NCBI GenBank assembly: GCA_036273175.1
Contig: DASUIE010000276.1
Coordinates: 1-25,065, forward strand
Origin: DATARH01 sp036273175
Lineage (GTDB): Bacteria > Pseudomonadota > Alphaproteobacteria > ATCC43930 > CGMCC-115725
Length of the DNA stretch: 25,065 bases
Reading direction: 5' to 3'
Positions 6,887 to 13,845 of this stretch are shown one piece after another (the first letter of the stretch is position 1; every line of letters starts with the position of its first letter). Under the pieces are notes generated by a model. It ran no database searches. It worked only from the letters and a program-made list of their open reading frames with translations, and was not told the DNA's origin. The translations under genes were made by a program, and so were the position numbers.

Positions 6887-8722
6887 TTAGGCCTTGCGCA
6901 ACGGGGCGAGGGTGACGACGGAGACCATGTCGGCGATCGCCTTGGTGATGAACCGGGCGGTGATCGGCGTGCCGTCGTAATGCAGGATCGGGACGAGCCG
7001 GGCCGGATCGATCTCGCCCTCCGTCGTCAGCAAGGTACGGAGCTGGGCGTCTCGGTTCTGTTCGATGACAAAGACGCGCTCGTGATCGGTGATGAAGTCG
7101 AGCACGTCGTCGTGGAACGGGAAGCCGCGCACGCGCAGCACGTCGAGATGGACGCCGCGTGCCTCGAGCTGCTCCAGCGCCTCGTCCATCGCCGCCGAGG
7201 TCGAGCCGAAATAGATCGCGCCGTAGCGGGTCGCCTCCTTCGCCGAGCGCTTTACCGGGCGCGGCAGCAGGCGCTTCGCGGTCTCGAACTTCTTCAAGAG
7301 CCGCTGCATGTTCTCGACGTAGTCGTGACCTTCCTCGGAATACCGCGCATAGCGGTCCTTGGTCGTGCCGCGGGTGAAGAACGAACCGCGCGTCGGGTGT
7401 GTGCCGGGCAGCGTGCGGTAGGGGATGCCGTCGCCATCGACATCGAGGTAGCGACCGAACTCCTTGCCGGCCTCCAGATCCTCGTAGGTCATCACCTTGC
7501 CGCGGTCGTATTTGCGCGCCGCGTCCCATTCGAGTGGATCGACCAGCCAGTCGTTCATGCCGATGTCGAGGTCGAGCATGACGAAAATCGGCGTCTGCAG
7601 CCGGTCGGCGAGGTCGAAGCTGAGCGCGCCGAACTCGAAGGCCTCGTGCGGGTTTTCGGGGAACAGGAGCACGTGCTTGGTGTCGCCGTGCGAGGCATAG
7701 GCGCAGGACAGGATGTCGGCTTGCTGGGTGCGCGTCGGCATCCCAGTCGAGGGGCTGCCGCGTTGGATGTCGAAGATCACCGCCGGGATCTCGGCGAAAT
7801 AGGCGAGGCCGATAAATTCCTGCATCAGCGAGATGCCCGGCCCCGAGGTCGCGGTGAAGGCGCGCGAGCCGTTCCACCCCGCCCCGACGACCATGCCGAT
7901 CGAGGCGAGCTCGTCCTCCGCCTGGATGATCGCGAATTTGTGCTTTTTCGAGTCAGCGTCGCGGCGCAGGCGGAAGCAATGCGCCGAGAAGGCTTCGGCG
8001 AGCGAGGATGACGGGGTGATCGGGTACCACGCGCATACCGTCGCGCCGCCATAAACGGCGCCGAGCGCGGCGGTGTCGTTGCCGTTGACGAAGATGCGCT
8101 TGCCGACCTTGTCGCGCCTTTCGAGGCGCAGCCCGATCGGGCAATCGAGCTCCTCCTTTGCCCAGTCGCGGCCGAGGTGGAGCGCGTTGACGTTCGGCTT
8201 GATCAGCGTGTCCTTGCCACGGAACTGCTCGCCGATCAGCGCTTCGATGGATTCGACATCCATGTCGAGCAGGGCGGAAAGCACGCCGAGATAGATGATG
8301 TTCTTGAAGAGCTGCCGCTGCCGCATGTCCGTATAGGTGCGGTTGCAGATTTCGGTCAGCGGCGCGCCGATCACCGTGACGTCCTCGCGGAACTTCGAGG
8401 GCGGCATCGGCTTGGTGCAGTCGTAAAGCAGGTAGCCGCCGGGCTCGATCTCGGCGATGTCCTGGTCCCAGGTCTGCGGGTTCATCGCCACCATCATGTC
8501 GACGCCGCCGCGCCGGCCGAGATGGTCGGCCTCGTTGATCCGCACCTCGAACCAGGTCGGCAGCCCCTGGATATTCGACGGGAAGATGTTGCGCGAGCTC
8601 GCCGGGATGCCCATGCGCAGGATCGACTTGGCGAACAGCGCGTTGGCGCTGGCCGAGCCCGACCCGTTGACGTTGGCGAACTTGACGACGAAATCGTTGA
8701 GCGCTTCTAGCGGCTTCGGCAT
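6887..8722 (-). CDS. korA: 2-oxoacid:ferredoxin oxidoreductase, fused gamma-alpha subunit
   Basis: A 611-residue protein. The N-terminal part (about 1-190) is the gamma domain: 'VNGSGSASANALFAKSI' and 'FEVRINEADHLGRRGGVDMM'. From about residue 210 it is the alpha, pyrimidine-binding domain with the diagnostic 'YPITPSSSLAEAF' (233-245) and 'SGPGISLMQEFIGLAYFAEIP'. A transketolase-C-like end reads 'DVLRVRGFPFHDDVLDFI'. This gamma-alpha fusion of about 600 residues is the usual form of KorA in aerobic bacteria. The start is the ATG at 8722: it gives the family's normal N-terminus, whereas an upstream in-frame ATG at 8815 would overlap the ferredoxin domain of the preceding gene. The korC-like gene ends at 8707, so the two overlap by 16 bp. 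No separate ferredoxin (delta) subunit is encoded; the Fe-S domains are in the neighbour instead. Confidence 0.9.
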   Translation of the reverse strand: MPKPLEALNDFVVKFANVNGSGSASANALFAKSILRMGIPASSRNIFPSNIQGLPTWFEVRINEADHLGRRGGVDMMVAMNPQTWDQDIAEIEPGGYLLYDCTKPMPPSKFREDVTVIGAPLTEICNRTYTDMRQRQLFKNIIYLGVLSALLDMDVESIEALIGEQFRGKDTLIKPNVNALHLGRDWAKEELDCPIGLRLERRDKVGKRIFVNGNDTAALGAVYGGATVCAWYPITPSSSLAEAFSAHCFRLRRDADSKKHKFAIIQAEDELASIGMVVGAGWNGSRAFTATSGPGISLMQEFIGLAYFAEIPAVIFDIQRGSPSTGMPTRTQQADILSCAYASHGDTKHVLLFPENPHEAFEFGALSFDLADRLQTPIFVMLDLDIGMNDWLVDPLEWDAARKYDRGKVMTYEDLEAGKEFGRYLDVDGDGIPYRTLPGTHPTRGSFFTRGTTKDRYARYSEEGHDYVENMQRLLKKFETAKRLLPRPVKRSAKEATRYGAIYFGSTSAAMDEALEQLEARGVHLDVLRVRGFPFHDDVLDFITDHERVFVIEQNRDAQLRTLLTTEGEIDPARLVPILHYDGTPITARFITKAIADMVSVVTLAPLRKA

Positions 8723-10491
8723 GCCGGTCCCGCCTGTGTGATGTCGATGAGGAATTTGCGCATGTCCCACGCTCCGGTGGGGCACCGCTCGGCGCAGAGG
8801 CCGCAATGCAGGCAAACGTCTTCGTCCTTGACCATGATCCGGCCGGTCTTCAACGAATTGCCGATGTAAAGGTCCTGGGTCAGGTTGGTCGACGGGGCGG
8901 TCAGCCGCCCGCGCAATTCCTCTTCGGTCCCGTCATCGGTAAAGGTGATGCAGTCGACGGGGCAGATATCGACGCAGGCATCGCACTCGATGCAAAGCGG
9001 TCCGGTAAACACGGTCTCGATATCGCAGTTGAGGCACCGCTCGGCCTCCAGGTAGCCGAGCTTCTCGTCGTAGCCGAGCTCGACCTCCATGCGGATATCC
9101 GCGAGCGCCACCGCCGTCTCGCGCAGCGGCACCTTGTAGCGGATGTCGTTGGAGATATCGTTGTCGTAGCTCCACTCGTGGATGCCCATCTTCTGGCTGA
9201 CGAGCGAGGTGCCGGGCGGCGGGCGGTCCTTGATGTCCTCGCCGTGGCAGAACTTGTCGATCGACACCGCCGCGTCATGGCCGTGCGCGACCGCCCAGAT
9301 GATGTTCTTCGGCCCGAACGCCGCGTCGCCGCCGAAGAAGACGTTGGGGATCGTCGACTGCATCGTGATCGGGTCGACCTTGGGCATGGCCCAGCGGTCG
9401 AACTCCATGCCGATGTCGCGCTCGATCCATGGGAACGCGTTCTCCTGGCCGATCGCGACCAAGACGTCGTCGCAGGGGATGTGCTGGGTCTCGCCGGTCG
9501 GGATCAGCGAACGCCGGCCGTTGTCGTCGTACTTCGCCTCGACCTTCTCGAAATTGACCCCGGTCAGGACGCCGTCACTGTGGATGAACTCGGTCGGGAC
9601 CAGGAAGTTGAGGATCGGGATGCCCTCGTGCTGGGCGTCTTCCTTCTCCCACGGGCTCGCCTTCATCTCCTCGAAGCCCGAGCGCACGACGACGGTGACT
9701 TCCTTGCCGCCGAGCCGGCGCGAGGAACGGCAGCAATCCATCGCGGTATTGCCGCCGCCAAGCACGATCACGCGCTCGCCGATCTTGTTGATGTGGCCGA
9801 ACGAGACGCTCGACAGCCAGTCGATGCCGATATGGATATTGGCCGAGGCTTCCTGGCGGCCGGGAATTTCGAGCTCGCGGCCGCGCGGCGCGCCCGAGCC
9901 GACAAAGACGGCGTCCCAGCCTTCCGCCAGCAGCTCCTTGAGGCTGTCGACGAAATGCCCGAACCGGGTCTCGGCGCCCATGTCGATGATCTGGTTGCAC
10001 TCTTCGTCGGTCACCGATTCGGGGAGGCGGAAGCGCGGGATCTGCGTGCGCATCATCCCGCCGCTCTTGGTGTCGCCGTCGAAGATGACGCATTCGTAGC
10101 CGAGCGGCAGGAGGTCGCGCGCCACCGTGAGCGAGGCCGGGCCGGCGCCGACGAGGGCGATGCGCTTGCCGTTCTTCTCCTTCGGCGGCGGCGGGATATA
10201 GGCGCTGACATCGCCCTTGTTGTCGGCGGCGACGCGCTTCAGCCGGCAGATCGCCACCGGTTCCTTCTCGATCCGGCCGCGCCGGCACGCCGGCTCGCAG
10301 GGGCGGTCGCAGGTGCGGCCGAGGATGCCGGGAAAGACGTTCGACTGCCAGTTGATCGCCCACGCCTCGGTGTATCTGCGCTCGGCGATGAGGCGGATGT
10401 ACTCGGGCACCGGCGTGTGCGACGGGCAGGCCCATTGGCAATCGACAACCTTATGGAAGTAGCTGGGGTCGCGAATATCGGTGGGTTGCAA
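8707..10491 (-). CDS. korC: GltD-like FAD/NAD(P)-dependent oxidoreductase with C-terminal 2[4Fe-4S] domain (KorC-like partner of KorAB)
   Basis: A 594-residue electron-transfer protein. The N-terminal cysteine-rich Fe-S domain of GltD/NfnB proteins is present: C18 and C22 ('CQWACP'), C61, C65 and C69 ('CDRPCEPAC'). An FAD fold follows at 'ALVGAGPASLTVA' (GAGPAS 115-120) and an NAD(P) fold at 'VIVLGGGNTAMD' (245-250). The C-terminal extension has two [4Fe-4S] motifs, C500/C503/C506/C510 and C560/C563/C566/C570, and an extra C486-x2-C489. It is the first gene of the operon with korA and korB. In Azoarcus evansii and Thauera, a comparable flavoprotein is described as a third subunit linking 2-oxoglutarate oxidation to NADP+ or ferredoxin (KorC/gamma). 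The symbol is given on that analogy. The start is TTG at 10491: it is directly preceded in frame by TGA, AGGAG stands eight bases upstream, and the first cysteines follow. Confidence 0.85.
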   Translation of the reverse strand: MQPTDIRDPSYFHKVVDCQWACPSHTPVPEYIRLIAERRYTEAWAINWQSNVFPGILGRTCDRPCEPACRRGRIEKEPVAICRLKRVAADNKGDVSAYIPPPPKEKNGKRIALVGAGPASLTVARDLLPLGYECVIFDGDTKSGGMMRTQIPRFRLPESVTDEECNQIIDMGAETRFGHFVDSLKELLAEGWDAVFVGSGAPRGRELEIPGRQEASANIHIGIDWLSSVSFGHINKIGERVIVLGGGNTAMDCCRSSRRLGGKEVTVVVRSGFEEMKASPWEKEDAQHEGIPILNFLVPTEFIHSDGVLTGVNFEKVEAKYDDNGRRSLIPTGETQHIPCDDVLVAIGQENAFPWIERDIGMEFDRWAMPKVDPITMQSTIPNVFFGGDAAFGPKNIIWAVAHGHDAAVSIDKFCHGEDIKDRPPPGTSLVSQKMGIHEWSYDNDISNDIRYKVPLRETAVALADIRMEVELGYDEKLGYLEAERCLNCDIETVFTGPLCIECDACVDICPVDCITFTDDGTEEELRGRLTAPSTNLTQDLYIGNSLKTGRIMVKDEDVCLHCGLCAERCPTGAWDMRKFLIDITQAGPACRSR

Positions 10492-10806
10492 TCAGCGTCT
10501 CCTGCCGGGCCGGCAAGGTGCGGCCCGAATTCACTCTCGGCTGGCCGTCCCCCCAAAACCGGATCGCCCGGCCCGTCATCCCCTGTGCGCAAGCCGCTTG
10601 GCCCGGCAGCGCCTTATACTACTCTCGCACGCCGCCGCAAGCCCGACCGGCGCGGGCCGGAATGTGCCCCATCGCCGGCATCGGCGCAATGCCGCCAAGG
10701 GCATAGCAGCGCCCCGCCGGTGATAGGGGACAATCATTGAAATCGTGATAACGGCCCGCGATTGCAAGCGCCTTGCGCCGCGGCGCGAAAGGATTAGGTT
10801 CCCGCC
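10492..10806. other. Non-coding spacer upstream of the kor operon
   Basis: About 315 bases without a gene I can support. Open frames here have compositions such as strings of arginine, alanine and proline, with no recognisable motif. It holds a candidate minus-strand promoter (10613-10640) for the kor operon and the start of the antitoxin remnant on its right edge. Nothing else is seen: no tRNA, no strong hairpin with T-run, no tandem repeats. Confidence 0.6.
10613..10640 (-). promoter_or_regulatory. Candidate promoter of the korC-korA-korB operon
   Basis: Read on the minus strand, TTGCGG (10640-10635) and TATAAG (10618-10613) are 16 bases apart. Transcription would begin near 10606, giving an untranslated leader of about 115 bases before the TTG start of korC at 10491. 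TATAAG is one of the few AT-rich hexamers in this very GC-rich spacer. Found by eye; alternatives cannot be excluded. Confidence 0.35.
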
Positions 10807-10983
10807 ATGACAAAGCTCTCGAGCGAGCGCTCGACGCCATGCGCGACCTCCCGGCCGACGCGCAAGACGACATTGCGCAAATCGTGCTGCGGCTACCGGC
10901 AGCGGACGATGACAAGCCGATTCCGCTGACACCCGACGAACACCGCGCGCATTCAGGCACTAAACGCGGTACGACATGCGGCG
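10807..10983 (+). pseudogene. Frameshifted remnant of a small antitoxin-like gene
   Basis: An ATG at 10807 begins MTK, then the reading is lost by a frame change within about ten bases. In the neighbouring frame, from 10806, the sequence reads 'KALERALDAMRDLPADAQDD', continues 'IAQIVLRLPAADDDKPIPL' and then 'TPDEHRA', ending at 10949. This is the familiar N-terminal half of small alphaproteobacterial type II antitoxins ('...ALDAMRDLP.EAQDDIA..VL.L...D....LTPEE..A'). After 10949 the next frame continues with 'IQALNAVRHAA', as expected of the following helix, so a second frame change is likely. The usual '..GEFAT.EEV.A.W...GL' tail is missing and no toxin gene follows; an LLM gene lies there in opposite orientation. 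I infer a decayed toxin-antitoxin locus. A sequencing error could explain one frame change but hardly two plus a lost tail and partner. Confidence 0.55.
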
Positions 10984-11009
10984 CGCCACCCATCGGGAAT
11001 GCCAGGGAG

Positions 11010-12101
11010 CTAGGCGAGTCGCGCGCCCAGGTGCTGGACCTTGGGCATGACCTCCTTCGCCAGCAGTTCCATCGAGTGGCGCCAGGCCTGCGGCGACTCG
11101 CTGTAGTCGAAGCAGAAGAGCAGGAGGGCGCCGAAGCCGCCGACCTCCTCGTACATCCGCTCGATCTTTTCGACGACGGTCGAGGGGGAGCCGATCAGCC
11201 AGTTGTGAGTGGCGCAGTACTCCGGCGTCACGTCGCTGTCGGCGACCTCGGGATCGTGCTTGAGGAACTGGATCACGCCGACGCCGGTCAGGAGCGGCAG
11301 AAAATATTCCCGCATCATCCGCCCCATATGCGAGCCGACCGAGAGCCGCCAGGCCTCGGCGTCGGTGTCGGCGACGAAGATTTCGCGCACCAGGCGCCAG
11401 TCGCGCCGGCTCGGGGTGCGGCCGCTGCGCCGTCCGCCTTCCTCGACCGAGGCCCAGTGGCTCGCGACATAGGTCTGGTTGAGGTTGAGGCTCATCGGCA
11501 GAAAGCCGTGCTCGCCGGCGAGCTTCAGCGTCTCGGACCCGGCGCTGACGCCGGCGACGCCGATCGGCGGGTGCGGCTTCTGCAAGGGGCGGATGTGCGG
11601 CTTGAGGAAACCGTACATCGTTTCAGGGTGGCTCACCTGCCAATACTTGCCGTTGTAGTCGAACGGCTCCTCCGAGGCCCACATCTTCAGGATGATGTCG
11701 AGCGCCTCGCGGGTCATCTCGCGGTGCTGGCCGGTGTTGCCGTCGACGTGGAACATCGCCCAGTCGCTCGGAAGCCCGCTCGCGGCGACGCCGAAATTGA
11801 GCCGGCCCTCGGCCATGTGATCGAGCATCGCGAGCCGGTTCGCCAGCTCTGCCGGGTGATGATACGGCAAGAGGAATCCGCCCGGCGCCAGGCGGATCTG
11901 CTTGGTCTCCATCAGCGACTGCGCGATCAGGAGGTCGGGCGAGGGGTGCGGTTCCCACGGCGCGGTGTGGTGCTCGCCGATCCAGGCCTCGAAAAACCCC
12001 AGTTCGTCTGCCCAGCGCAGGGTTTGCAGATCCCAGCGGTGCCCGTCGTAAAGCCCGCGCTCCGGCGGGTGCGACGGCATCGTGAACAGCCCGTATTGCA
12101 T
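11010..12101 (-). CDS. Luciferase-like (LLM) flavin-dependent monooxygenase
   Basis: A 363-residue LLM-superfamily protein beginning MQYGLFTMPSHPPERGLYDG. Family landmarks are 'ADELGFFEAWIGEHHT', 'PSPDLLIAQSLMETKQIRLAPG', 'LPYHHPAELANRLAMLDHMA' with 'GRLNFGVAASG', and 'PHPPIGVAGVSAGSETLKLA'. The 'GEHH' after the first helix, the alkanal-monooxygenase-like order of blocks and the length suggest the long subgroup that includes limonene 1,2-monooxygenase-like and alkane/alkanal-type enzymes. The substrate cannot be named. The start is the ATG at 12101, preceded by GAGGGAGAG; an in-frame ATG at 12200 would add 33 residues of unlikely arginine-rich sequence. It is transcribed alone, away from the 65-residue gene at 12341, with about 240 bp of shared upstream DNA. 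Confidence 0.88.
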   Translation of the reverse strand: MQYGLFTMPSHPPERGLYDGHRWDLQTLRWADELGFFEAWIGEHHTAPWEPHPSPDLLIAQSLMETKQIRLAPGGFLLPYHHPAELANRLAMLDHMAEGRLNFGVAASGLPSDWAMFHVDGNTGQHREMTREALDIILKMWASEEPFDYNGKYWQVSHPETMYGFLKPHIRPLQKPHPPIGVAGVSAGSETLKLAGEHGFLPMSLNLNQTYVASHWASVEEGGRRSGRTPSRRDWRLVREIFVADTDAEAWRLSVGSHMGRMMREYFLPLLTGVGVIQFLKHDPEVADSDVTPEYCATHNWLIGSPSTVVEKIERMYEEVGGFGALLLFCFDYSESPQAWRHSMELLAKEVMPKVQHLGARLA

Positions 12102-12340
12102 GGCGCTCTCCCTCGTCGGGTCACGGGACGAGCGTAGCGCCAAATCGCGGCGAAGGGGAATCCGAAGAAATCGCGTAACGCGCGCGTGCAATCGCGCCAA
12201 AAGCCACGAACGTGCGCCTCTCTGGATGGTTCCAAAAGTAAAGCGGTTGTGAAACTCGGCAAAATCTATTATTGACGGTTCCGTGCAGGGTCAAATGGTC
12301 GCGGGTCCCCCAACCCCTTTCCCGCGCCAGGAGGAATGAG

Positions 12341-12538
12341 ATGACGGCAGAAAGCGCGAGTCTCCGCGCCCTTCAGGGGCATATCGCGGAGGAAGCGACG
12401 ATCGACCATCTCGTTAGGTCGCTGAAGCCCGAGATTACCGGCAGGGTCGTATCCGGTGTCACCGAGACGGGCCTGGCGGTAGAGGATCAGCTTCGCAAGG
12501 CCTGGACCCGCACTTATATCGGTCTCGCCCTCCCCTGA
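12341..12538 (+). CDS. Unrecognised 65-residue protein
   Basis: I do not recognise this protein. The frame begins at 12341 after a perfect AGGAGG (12329-12334) with six bases to the ATG, much better than most ribosome sites in the window. It encodes a soluble, mixed-charge polypeptide with 'IAEEATIDHLVRSLKPEITG' near the middle and 'EDQLRKAWTRTYIGLALP' at the end. There is no signal peptide, membrane span, cysteine pair or helix-turn-helix. Its TGA is followed within three bases by a strong intrinsic terminator, and an AT-rich stretch with TATTAT (12267-12272) lies upstream, so it seems to be transcribed as a unit of its own. Helical content and short length would suit a small regulatory or stress protein, but no function can be claimed. 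Confidence 0.6.
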   Translation: MTAESASLRALQGHIAEEATIDHLVRSLKPEITGRVVSGVTETGLAVEDQLRKAWTRTYIGLALP

Positions 12539-12541
12539 CAT

Positions 12542-12564
12542 AAGGCGCCTGCGGGCGCCTTTTT
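12542..12564 (+). terminator. Rho-independent terminator after the 65-residue gene
   Basis: AAGGCGCC (12542-12549), a four-base loop TGCG, then GGCGCCTT (12554-12561) form a perfect 8 bp stem, and the T-run continues to 12564. It is the best intrinsic terminator in the window. It separates the small gene from serC, whose own promoter starts 40 bases further on. An attenuator role in a longer serC leader is possible but less likely given that promoter. Confidence 0.85.
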
Positions 12565-12603
12565 GATATCCCGGTCCCCGGCGCGAATTGCTGCGCTGCA
12601 CCA

Positions 12604-12632
12604 TTGACGCGGCGCGCGCGTCTCCGTATTCC
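12604..12632 (+). promoter_or_regulatory. Promoter of serC-serA
   Basis: TTGACG (12604-12609) and TATTCC (12627-12632) are exactly 17 bases apart, five of six and four of six consensus matches. The predicted start near 12639 leaves a leader of about 28 bases with GAGAGG before the serC ATG at 12667. It lies just downstream of the intrinsic terminator, as expected of an independent transcription unit. Confidence 0.5.
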
Positions 12633-12666
12633 GTGCGCCTGGCGATGTGGCGAGAGGACCGGCCCG

Positions 12667-13827
12667 ATGAAGCCGACGCGGCGGCCCATAAATCCCTGTT
12701 TTTCGTCTGGCCCCTGCGCCAAGCGGCCGGGCTGGACACCGGGCGCGCTCGCGAACGCGCTGGTCGGCCGGTCGCACCGCTCGGCGATCGGGCTCGCGCA
12801 ATGCGTCGAAATCATCGAGCGCTCGCGCAAGCTCCTTGGCATTCCGGCCGATTATAGAGTGGGCATCGTTCCCGCGTCGGATACCGGCGCCGTCGAGATG
12901 GCGCTGTGGTCGCTGCTCGGCGCCCGCGGGGTCGACCTCTTATCCTGGGAGAATTTTGGCGAGACCTGGGTCGACGACGTGGTCGCCCACCTGAAACTGC
13001 CGGATGTGCGCCACTTCCACGCGCCCTACGGCCAGCTGCCCGGCCTCGCCTCGATCGATCCCGGCCGCGACGCCGTGTTCGTGTGGAACGGCACGACTTC
13101 GGGCGTCCGCATCCCGAACGGCGACTGGATTTCGCCGCAGCGGACGGGGCTGACGATCTGCGACGCGACTTCGGCCGCCTTCGCGATGCGGTTGCCGTGG
13201 GACCGGCTCGATGTGGTGACCTGGTCGTGGCAGAAGGCGCTTGGCGGCGAGGCGGCGCATGGGATGATCGCGCTTGGCCCGCGTGCGGTCGCCCGTCTGG
13301 AGCGCTATACGCCGCCCTGGCCGCTCCCCAAAATCTTCCGCATGACCAGCAAGGGTAAGCTGATCGAGGGGATCTTCCGGGGCGAGACGATCAATACGCC
13401 GTCGATGCTGTGCCTCGAGGACGCGGTCGACTCGCTGAAATGGGCGGAGAGCGTCGGCGGGCTCGACGGCACCGTCGCCCGCGCAGAGGCCAATCTCGCC
13501 GTGGTGTCGGCCTGGGTCGAGCGCACGCCTTGGGTCGAATTCCTCGCCGAGGCGCCCGAGACGCGGTCCTGCACCTCGCCCTGTCTGACGATCACCGATC
13601 CGTGGTTTCAGAGCCTCGACCCGGAGACGCGTTTCACGACCTCGCGGCGGATGCTGGCGCGGCTCGACAAGGAGGGGATCGGCTACGACCTCGCCACCCA
13701 TCGCGCCTCGCCGCCGGGTATCCGCATCTGGACCGGCGCGACCGTCGAGACGAGCGATGTCGAGGCGCTGATGCCGTGGCTCGACTGGGCCTGGGAGCAG
13801 GAGCGCGACGCCGCCAAGGCGAGTTAG
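12667..13827 (+). CDS. serC: Phosphoserine aminotransferase
   Basis: A 386-residue class V PLP aminotransferase. It converts 3-phosphohydroxypyruvate and glutamate to phosphoserine and 2-oxoglutarate, the second step of serine synthesis. It begins 'MKPTRRPINPCFSSGPCAKRPGW', the N-terminus seen in alphaproteobacterial SerC proteins (shown here only as far as needed), followed by 'SHRSAIG' and 'IVPASDTGAVEMALW'. The acidic residue for the PLP ring nitrogen is D166 ('TICDATSA') and the Schiff-base lysine is K190 ('VTWSWQKALGGEAAHG'). The ATG at 12667 is used because GAGAGG precedes it and the upstream in-frame ATG at 12604 lies inside the promoter. serA follows after 18 bases, so the first two enzymes of serine synthesis form an operon. 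The length is normal and no residue is missing. Confidence 0.95.
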   Translation: MKPTRRPINPCFSSGPCAKRPGWTPGALANALVGRSHRSAIGLAQCVEIIERSRKLLGIPADYRVGIVPASDTGAVEMALWSLLGARGVDLLSWENFGETWVDDVVAHLKLPDVRHFHAPYGQLPGLASIDPGRDAVFVWNGTTSGVRIPNGDWISPQRTGLTICDATSAAFAMRLPWDRLDVVTWSWQKALGGEAAHGMIALGPRAVARLERYTPPWPLPKIFRMTSKGKLIEGIFRGETINTPSMLCLEDAVDSLKWAESVGGLDGTVARAEANLAVVSAWVERTPWVEFLAEAPETRSCTSPCLTITDPWFQSLDPETRFTTSRRMLARLDKEGIGYDLATHRASPPGIRIWTGATVETSDVEALMPWLDWAWEQERDAAKAS

Positions 13828-13845
13828 GTTTTACTGGAGTTCCGC

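Noticed and set aside
8806..10740. A 644-codon open frame on the + strand opposite the korC-like gene
   Set aside because: It is the exact antisense of a gene with intact Fe-S and nucleotide motifs. Its translation is rich in Asp/Arg/Ala/Val with no motif, a common effect of third-position GC bias.
10773..12137. A 454-codon + strand frame over the antitoxin remnant and the third LLM gene
   Set aside because: Only its codons 13-59 resemble a protein, the antitoxin remnant. The rest is antisense to the LLM monooxygenase.
12542..12666. A riboswitch or amino-acid attenuator controlling serC
   Set aside because: The hairpin with T-run ends the small upstream gene, and a separate TTGACG-17-TATTCC promoter follows it. 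No leader peptide rich in serine codons and no alternative pairing was seen.
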